64,000 nt of DNA from Engelhardtia mirabilis (GTDB lineage Bacteria > Planctomycetota > UBA1135 > GCA-002686595). The DNA lies in the NCBI GenBank assembly GCA_007751255.1, contig CP036296.1, positions 6,572,001 to 6,636,000 on the forward strand, read 5' to 3'. A model generated the notes under the pieces. That model saw nothing but the letters and a program-made list of their open reading frames with translations. It ran no database searches and was not told the DNA's origin. Position numbers and translations under genes: made by a program. Shown here piece after piece: positions 58,247 through 64,000 of this stretch. Positions within the stretch are counted from its first letter, which is position 1. Each line of letters opens with the position of its first letter.

Positions 58247-59479
58247 TCAGGCCTTGGCGATCAGCTTCAGCGGCTCGTAGCTGCCGCCGAGCACCGGCTC
58301 GCTCGGCGCGCCGAACAGGTCCTCGACCACGCTCGCGTAGACGCGGCGGAAGTCCGTGGTGTGGATCAGGTTCTCGCGGTCGTCGAGCTTGGTCAGCGAC
58401 GGTGCGCGACCGAACTGGCCGCCGCGCACGGCCGGGCCGCAGACCAGGACCGGCGCCGCGGTGCCGTGGTCGGTGCCGCCCGAGGCGTTCTCCCCCACGC
58501 GGCGGCCGAACTCGCTCGAGACCAGCACGGCCGTGCGCCGCGCGCCGGGCATCTGCTCCAGCTCGTCCAAGAAGGCCGCCAGGGCGCCGTCCAGCTCCGA
58601 CAGGTTGCTGCGCTGGCGGGAGAGCTGGTTGTTGTGGGTGTCGAAGCCGCTCAGCTCGACCGACAGCACCTCGCAGCCCAGGTCCGATTCGATCAGCGCG
58701 CTCACGATCGCCAGGGACGTGCCCAGGGGCGAGTCGGGGAACTCGACGCGCGTGGCGTGGTTGCCGATCGCGCGCCGCACCGCGTCCGACGAGCTGTGGG
58801 CGTCGCGCATGACCTCGCGCAGGAACTCCAGGCGTGAGACCTCGCCGCCCGCGTGGTCCATGCCGCCGGCGCCGACCCGCGCCGCATCGTCACCGTGGCG
58901 GGCGAAGCGGTAGTCGCGGGGTGCGGCGAAGGCCACCGCCGGGTGCAGGCTCGAGTACAGGGCGTAGGGCAGGGCCGTGCCCACGTGCACGACCCGCTCG
59001 GCGTGGGCCTGGGCGCCGTGCAGGGCTTGGCACAGCCGGCCGATCCAACCGGGCCCCGAGAGGCGACCGCTGGCCCGGGCCGTCTGCCAGATGTCGGTGG
59101 ACTTGAAGTGCGAGAGGTTCGGGTCCGGGTAGCCGACCCCGTGCACCAGGGCCACGCGGCCCTCCATGAAGTGCCGGTGCAGACCCTCGAGGGAAGCGTG
59201 GAAGCCGAAGCCGTCGCCGATCGCACGCGCGTCGTCGGCCGCGGCCGAGAGCTTGGGCCGGGCGCGCCGATAGGCGTCGTTCTCGAGGGGGATGACCGTA
59301 TTCAGGCCGTCGTTGCCGCCGGAGAGGCCGACCAGCACCAGGCGTGCCGGCGACGTTTCGCGGCGCGCGCCGAGGGAGCCGGCCAAGCGTACGAGTCCGC
59401 CCGGCCTGGCGTGGGCCGACGAGAGGGCCAGTCCGCCGAAGAGGCCGGCCGATCCGAGCAGCAGTGAGCGTCGATCCAT
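58247..59479 (-). CDS. DUF1501 family protein
   Basis: A 410-residue protein of the DUF1501 family, abundant in planctomycetes and probably related to the alkaline-phosphatase/sulfatase fold. It opens with MDRRSLLLGSAGL, a twin-arginine-like export signal. Family marks are LVLVGLSGGNDGLNTVIP (48-65), SHFKSTDIWQTA (122-133), LSGFDTHNNQ, LVSSEFGRR (residues of the metal-site type) and GGTDHGTAAPVLVCG. It is 13 bases downstream of the DUF1800 gene; the pair is a standard planctomycete combination whose substrate is still unknown. Confidence 0.92.
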   Translation of the reverse strand: MDRRSLLLGSAGLFGGLALSSAHARPGGLVRLAGSLGARRETSPARLVLVGLSGGNDGLNTVIPLENDAYRRARPKLSAAADDARAIGDGFGFHASLEGLHRHFMEGRVALVHGVGYPDPNLSHFKSTDIWQTARASGRLSGPGWIGRLCQALHGAQAHAERVVHVGTALPYALYSSLHPAVAFAAPRDYRFARHGDDAARVGAGGMDHAGGEVSRLEFLREVMRDAHSSSDAVRRAIGNHATRVEFPDSPLGTSLAIVSALIESDLGCEVLSVELSGFDTHNNQLSRQRSNLSELDGALAAFLDELEQMPGARRTAVLVSSEFGRRVGENASGGTDHGTAAPVLVCGPAVRGGQFGRAPSLTKLDDRENLIHTTDFRRVYASVVEDLFGAPSEPVLGGSYEPLKLIAKA

Positions 59480-59492
59480 GGTTCGCGGGGGC

Positions 59493-61289
59493 TCAGTGGA
59501 GTTGGGCTTCGGGCAGGGACAGGATCACGTGGGCGGTGCGTCGTAGGAGGTGCTCGACGTCGGGGCCGGCCTCGACCCACGGGCCCTCTTGCAGGGACAG
59601 CTCTTCCCGTTGGCCGCTGAACAGGCCCAGTACCTCGGCGCGGGTGGCCGGTCCGACCCGGGTCGCGAGCAGCTCGTCCAAGAGCCAATCGACCACCGCC
59701 TCGTCGTCGGCGGCGCCGACGCGGTCCAGGCGCGCGGCCAGGTAGTAGCGCGGCGTCCACCCGATGCTCTCGGTGCGCGTCAGGTCGCGCAGGGCAGGGT
59801 TCTGGGGCAGGTTGTCGAAGCGCTCGCCGATGCGGTCCATGACGCGATCGCGCAGACGCGCGCCGCGGGGGCCGCGCGACGCGCCGTCCTCGTCGCCGCT
59901 CATGTCGCCGTCCATCGTCGAGGAGCCCATGGCGGCCTCGTACTCGTCCGCCGGCTCGTCCAGCAGCTCACCCACCGCGACGACTCCCAAGAGCACCCCG
60001 GCCAAGTTGCCGCGCTGCATGAAGCTCGAGGTGGTGATCCAACCCTCGTTGCCCTCCCACCCCTTCACGTTGGGCGGGTAGAAGATCCGTTGACCGAGCA
60101 CGCGACAGCCGGCGGCCACGAGCCGCGAGGGCGGGTCGACGCCCACACGTTGGGTCGCGCCGACCAACAGGTCCACCGGACCGGCGATGCGGTTGCCCAC
60201 GACCTCGTCGCGGTAGAAATCGGGATCGAGCAGCAGCGCGCGAACCACCGGTCGGAGCTCGAGGTCGTTCTCGCGCAGGATCTGCGCGTAGCGCTCGGCG
60301 CGCTCGGGGCTCGCTTCGGTCCCCTCCAGGAACTCGATCAGCCGCTCGCACACGTAGCTCGCCGTGCGTGGCTCCTCGTGCAGAATCTCGAGGATGTCGT
60401 CCCCGTCGAATTTGCCCTCGCGCCCGAGGAAGCGCTTCTTGCCGCGATCGTGGCGACTGTTGCGAAAACGGAACTCGCCGCGGCGGTCGGTCCAGCCGGT
60501 GAAGGCGCGCGCGGCGTCGATCACGTCGGCCTCGGTGTAGTGCCCCTCGCCGAGGGTGAACAGCTCGAGCAGCTCGCGGGCGAAGTTCTCGTTGGGGCTC
60601 TCGGCCTTGTTGTCGTCGTTGTCGAGGTACTCGAGCATCGCCGGATCGCGCGCGATGCCGCGCAGCAGCTCGCCGAAGGAGCCCAGGGCCTGCCCGCGCA
60701 GCAGGCGGTGCTGCAGGATCATCTCGTGGGAGTCCTTCACGTCCTCCTGTGAGCTGGTGAAGTAGCCCATCCAGAACAGGGTCAGGCGATCGCGCAGGGG
60801 GTCCTCGCCGCGCAACAGCCCGTCGAGCCACCACTCGGTGTAGGCGATCAACTGCGCCTGGTCCGTGCGGATGGCCTTGCGGCGCCACTCGCGGGCGACG
60901 TCGTCGCGCTCCTCGTCGGTCAGCTCGTCCAGATCGCGGCCGGCCAGGGCCTCGAGCTCGGCGCGGCGACGGACCGGGTCGACGTTGCGGTAGGAGACGC
61001 GCTCGGCGAAGAAGGGGTCCCGCGGCCGATCGGGACCGGCCAGGAGCAGGTCCACCGTGGCCACGAGGCCGCGCTCCACGGCCGCGTCGACCTCCTCGGA
61101 GCTGGCTCCGAAGCCGGCGCGGTTCAGGAGGTGCTCGGCCGCCCGCGCGTCGAAGACCAGCTCCGGCAGGATGTCCTGGGTCGCGGCCATCCCGGCCAGG
61201 CCCGTGCCGGGCAGCAGGATCGCCGCCGCGGCGGTCAGACATGCAGCTCGGCGGGCGAGGCGACGGCGGGCACGGGGGCGATCGAGCAT
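59493..61289 (-). CDS. DUF1800 family protein
   Basis: A 598-residue exported protein of the DUF1800 family. The signal region is Arg-rich (about 1-33) and is followed by AEHLLNRAGFGASSEEVDAA (near 51-70), the usual family opening. LFWMGYFTSS, NENFARELLELFTLG, DAARAFTGW, FYPPNVKGWEG and MQRGNLAG are further family marks. A Met/Ser/Asp/Gly-rich insert (near 460-480) is unusual. It is the first gene of an operon with DUF1501. ATG at 61287-61289; the long frame upstream is antisense to ubiD. The molecular role of the pair is unknown. Confidence 0.9.
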   Translation of the reverse strand: MLDRPRARRRLARRAACLTAAAAILLPGTGLAGMAATQDILPELVFDARAAEHLLNRAGFGASSEEVDAAVERGLVATVDLLLAGPDRPRDPFFAERVSYRNVDPVRRRAELEALAGRDLDELTDEERDDVAREWRRKAIRTDQAQLIAYTEWWLDGLLRGEDPLRDRLTLFWMGYFTSSQEDVKDSHEMILQHRLLRGQALGSFGELLRGIARDPAMLEYLDNDDNKAESPNENFARELLELFTLGEGHYTEADVIDAARAFTGWTDRRGEFRFRNSRHDRGKKRFLGREGKFDGDDILEILHEEPRTASYVCERLIEFLEGTEASPERAERYAQILRENDLELRPVVRALLLDPDFYRDEVVGNRIAGPVDLLVGATQRVGVDPPSRLVAAGCRVLGQRIFYPPNVKGWEGNEGWITTSSFMQRGNLAGVLLGVVAVGELLDEPADEYEAAMGSSTMDGDMSGDEDGASRGPRGARLRDRVMDRIGERFDNLPQNPALRDLTRTESIGWTPRYYLAARLDRVGAADDEAVVDWLLDELLATRVGPATRAEVLGLFSGQREELSLQEGPWVEAGPDVEHLLRRTAHVILSLPEAQLH

Positions 61290-61493
61290 GGCTGTCGTGT
61301 TCGAGGGCGATCTGGGGTCGGACTCCGAACTGAACCGATCGGGACGGCGTCGGTTCTGTGGCGATTCGCCGGCCGCGAGTGCTTGTGGCCGGCGGTCCTC
61401 GGCACCATCTTCGCCTCCGCGGTCATCGCCGCCACCCTCGCCCGCCGCTCCGGCCGCGGGCCCGCCTCGAACGCCGCCCACCGCCATCGCCCC

Positions 61494-63299
61494 GTGACAG
61501 CTGCTCCCCAAGACCTGCGCGCCTTCCTCGACACGCTCCGGGAGAATGGGGAGCTGGTCGAGATCCAGGCGCCCGTGAGCAGCGACCTGGAGGCGGCGGA
61601 GATCCACCGGCGCGTGATCGCGGCCGGGGGCCCCGCGCTCCTCTTTCGCTGCGTGGAGGGCAAGCCCTTCCCCCTGGTCACGAACCTGTTCGGTACCGCG
61701 GCGCGGGTCGAGCGCGCCTTTGGCCGGCGGCCCCAGGAGCTGATCGCGCGCCTGGCCAAGCTGCCCGAGGAGCTGATGCCGCCCACGCCCGCCCGGCTGT
61801 GGGCCCAGCGCGGTCTGGCCCTCGACCTGGCCAAGGTCGGGCTCTCGCGCCGGCGGCGCGGGCCGGTGACAGAGGTCGTCGAGTCTTCGCCTCAGCTCGA
61901 GCGACTGCCGGCCCTGCGGACCTGGGCCCGGGACGGCGGTCCCTTCGTGACCCTGCCCCTCGTCGCGACCCAGCACCCCGAGACCGGCGGCCCGAACCTC
62001 GGCATGTACCGGGTGCAGATCTTCGGCCCCGACACCACGGGCCTGCACATGCAGATCGGCAAGGGCGGCGGCTTCCACCTGGCCGAGGCCGAGCGACTGG
62101 GTCGCCCGCTGCCGGTGGTGATCAACGTCGGTGGGCCGCCGGCCGCGATCCTGGCGGCGATCGCGCCCCTGCCCGAGAACGTGCCCGAGCTGCTGCTCGG
62201 CAGCCTCGTGCTCGGCAGGCGGCTGAAGCTGGCGCGCAACCCCGTGGCCGACGTGCCGCTCTTGGCCGACGCCGAGTTCGCGATCCTGGGCGAGGTGCGA
62301 CCGGGCGAGCGCCATCCGGAGGGTCCCTTCGGCGACCACTACGGCTACTACTCCGAGGTGCACGACTATCCCCTGGTGCGGGTCAAGGCCCTGGCGCGCC
62401 GGCGCGATCCGATCTGGCCCGCGACGGTGGTCGGCAAGCCGCGCCAGGAGGACTTCTACATCGGCGACTTCCTGCAGGAGCTGCTCTCGCCCCTGTTCCC
62501 TGTGGTCATGCCGGCGGTGCGCGACCTGTGGTCCTACGGCGAGACCGGCTACCACTCCCTGTCGGCGGCGGTGGTCGAGGAGCGCTATCGGCGCGAGTCC
62601 ATGGCCAGCGCCTTCCGCATCCTCGGCGAGGGACAACTCTCGCTGACCAAGTTCCTGCTGGTCACCGATCGCCCGGTGGACCTGCGCGACTTCCGCGCGA
62701 CCTTGACCTGCATCCTCGAGCGGGCCGACTTCCGCACCGACCTGTTCCTGTTCGCGAACCTGTCGATGGACTCGCTGGACTACGCGGGGCCACGGGTCAA
62801 CGAGGGCGGCAAGGGCGTGCTCTTGGGGACCGGCGAGAAGATCCGCGACCTGCGGTCGGAGTTCACGGGAGCGCCCGCCCAGCCCGTGCGGCGGGTGGAG
62901 GTCTTCTGCCCGGGCGCCCTGTGCGTCGAGGTGCCGCCACACGTTGAGGCGCCCGAGATCTCCGAGCGCATCGCGCGCGATCCGGCGTTCGCCGATTGGC
63001 CGCTGTTGGTCCTGACCGACGACGCGCGCCGCGCGGCGCGCTCGGCGGTGAACTTCCTGTGGACCACCTTCACACGCTTCAACCCGAGTGCCGACATTCG
63101 CGCGGCCGGGGTCGAGTTGGTTCACAACCACCCGGCGATGACGCCGCCGATCGTGATCGACGCGCGCATGAAGGCCTGGTACCCCGAAGAGCTGTTCTGC
63201 GACCCGGACACGGCGGCCCTGGTCGACCGGCGCTGGAGCGAGTATTTCCCCGCGGGCGGGGTCGAGATGGGCGATTCGGACCGCGGGCACTTGGACTGA
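61494..63299 (+). CDS. UbiD-family (prenyl-FMN) decarboxylase
   Basis: A 601-residue UbiD-like reversible decarboxylase that would need prenylated FMN from a UbiX partner, which is not in this window. Visible family marks are LRENGELVEIQAPVSSDLEA near 14-33, PNLGMYRVQIFGPDTTGLHMQ near 165-185 (with the conserved Arg), INVGGPPA, and EGPFGDHYGYYSEV near 278-291, which carries catalytic-site acids. The start is the GTG at 61494, directly before the conserved TAAPQDLRAFLD; the upstream frame is antisense to DUF1800. The substrate may be a quinone precursor or an aromatic acid, but this cannot be told. Confidence 0.9.
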   Translation: MTAAPQDLRAFLDTLRENGELVEIQAPVSSDLEAAEIHRRVIAAGGPALLFRCVEGKPFPLVTNLFGTAARVERAFGRRPQELIARLAKLPEELMPPTPARLWAQRGLALDLAKVGLSRRRRGPVTEVVESSPQLERLPALRTWARDGGPFVTLPLVATQHPETGGPNLGMYRVQIFGPDTTGLHMQIGKGGGFHLAEAERLGRPLPVVINVGGPPAAILAAIAPLPENVPELLLGSLVLGRRLKLARNPVADVPLLADAEFAILGEVRPGERHPEGPFGDHYGYYSEVHDYPLVRVKALARRRDPIWPATVVGKPRQEDFYIGDFLQELLSPLFPVVMPAVRDLWSYGETGYHSLSAAVVEERYRRESMASAFRILGEGQLSLTKFLLVTDRPVDLRDFRATLTCILERADFRTDLFLFANLSMDSLDYAGPRVNEGGKGVLLGTGEKIRDLRSEFTGAPAQPVRRVEVFCPGALCVEVPPHVEAPEISERIARDPAFADWPLLVLTDDARRAARSAVNFLWTTFTRFNPSADIRAAGVELVHNHPAMTPPIVIDARMKAWYPEELFCDPDTAALVDRRWSEYFPAGGVEMGDSDRGHLD

Positions 63300-63362
63300 A
63301 GCAATCGTCACGGGAGAGGCTTCGCGGCCGTACGCACGTGGGCAACCGCAAAGACATCGACC

Positions 63363-64000
63363 ATGACCACACTCGCCCGACGTCCCCTTCGCGGTGCCCT
63401 GAGCGCCGCCCTCGCCGCCACGGCCTTCGCAAGTGCTGTTCTCTCGAGCTCCGGCCTCGCAAGTGCGGGCTCCGATCGAGCCGAACTCGCTAGCGTCACC
63501 TGGGCGCTATCCGGCTCCGTTGCGACCGCGGCGGCGCGGCAGCAGGAGACGGGGACCCAAGAGCCCCAAGCGCAGAGCTTCGACCTGACCCACCGGGCCT
63601 GGACGGAGATCCTCGCCGAGCATCTGCGCGGGGACCGCTTCGACTACCGCGCCGTGACGAAGGACCCGAGCGCCTTGAACGCCTACCTGGCGAGCCTGGC
63701 TGCGGTGACGCCGAAGGAGCTGGCCCAGTGGAAGGAGTCCGACCGCTTCGCCTTCTTCATCAACGCCTACAACGCCTACACCGTCTCGTTGGTCGCGAGC
63801 AACCTGCCCCTCGAGAGCATCGAAGACCTCTCGACCGAAGAGCTGCCGGTCTGGAAGCGCGCCTTCATTCCCCTCGGGCGACACCTGGAGGGCGCCGGTG
63901 AGCTGCTCTCCCTCGACCAACTGGAACACCAGATCCTGCGCCCGCGCTTCGAGGACGCGCGGGTACACGTGGCCGTCAACTGCGCCTCGGTGAGCTGCCC
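63363..64000 (+). CDS. DUF547 family secreted protein (truncated by window edge)
   Basis: An open frame from the ATG at 63363 that runs off the right end after about 212 residues, so only its N-terminal part is present. A signal peptide-like segment lies at about 8-33. The DUF547 core follows: HRAWTEILAEHLRGDRFDYR near 77-96, FFINAYNAYTVSLVASNLPL near 130-149, then SLDQLEHQILRPRF and VHVAVNCASVSCP at the edge, the usual family signature. Function is unknown; such proteins are common in planctomycetes and other Gram-negative bacteria. The gene is 63 bases downstream of ubiD and might be cotranscribed with it. Confidence 0.88.
   Translation, partial: MTTLARRPLRGALSAALAATAFASAVLSSSGLASAGSDRAELASVTWALSGSVATAAARQQETGTQEPQAQSFDLTHRAWTEILAEHLRGDRFDYRAVTKDPSALNAYLASLAAVTPKELAQWKESDRFAFFINAYNAYTVSLVASNLPLESIEDLSTEELPVWKRAFIPLGRHLEGAGELLSLDQLEHQILRPRFEDARVHVAVNCASVSC

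Noticed and set aside
61290-63311. Upstream extension of the DUF1800 frame through ubiD
   Set aside because: The extension is antisense to the ubiD-family gene; the DUF1800 signal region starts at 61289.

Overview
The window is GC-rich (roughly 65-72% by eye) bacterial DNA. It most resembles a planctomycete of the kind known from uncultured or marine genomes. The clues are an adjacent DUF1501/DUF1800 pair, ECF sigma factors beside a Ser/Thr kinase fused to a formylglycine-enzyme-like (SUMF) domain, many secreted kelch, FG-GAP and beta-helix proteins, a DUF547 protein, and very few Shine-Dalgarno sequences. The phylum call is inference; no 16S or other marker gene is present.

Layout. (1) 0.3-13.5 kb is a chemosensory cluster: a small stand-alone MshEN-like protein (minus strand), then cheA (two Hpt domains), cheW, a soluble receptor with three tandem PAS domains, cheR, cheD, an HDOD gene, cheY, a cheX-type phosphatase gene and cheB, all on the plus strand and tightly packed from cheR onward. 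A second cheY/cheX-type pair lies convergently on the minus strand. No flagellar gene is visible. (2) 13.8-26 kb carries housekeeping and unknown genes: thioesterase, alpha/beta hydrolase, FG-GAP-like protein, a membrane protein, RluA-type pseudouridine synthase, rpsU, recD2 and a large membrane protein. Two very long near-perfect palindromes (19465-19605 and 22525-22653) and a solitary half-site (13741-13778) share a core sequence and look like a REP-type repeat family. (3) 24.5-32.2 kb is a signalling region. One operon encodes an ECF sigma factor, a membrane anti-sigma-like HEAT protein and a secreted protein. Divergent from it is a second ECF sigma factor translationally coupled to a kinase-SUMF fusion.

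(4) 32.2-38.2 kb holds two divergent paralogous kelch proteins and a beta-helix protein. (5) 38.2-49 kb holds rarA, a lower-GC island with two orphan exported proteins, an ABC exporter trio (adaptor, permease, ATPase) and a SpoU methyltransferase divergent from rsgA. (6) 50-64 kb holds two secreted proteins (one FG-GAP), a DUF2007-like membrane protein, a small unknown, folC, a secreted unknown, a Nudix-like protein with an altered Nudix box, the DUF1501/DUF1800 operon, a ubiD-family gene and a DUF547 protein that runs off the right edge.

Points most worth a second look are the MshEN-like protein beside the chemosensory operon, the palindromic repeat family, a beta-rich module shared by several exported proteins with different scaffolds, the sigma/anti-sigma-HEAT operon, and a CxxCH motif in a secreted kelch protein. 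All starts were judged by eye; many genes begin with GTG and overlap the previous stop by four bases.
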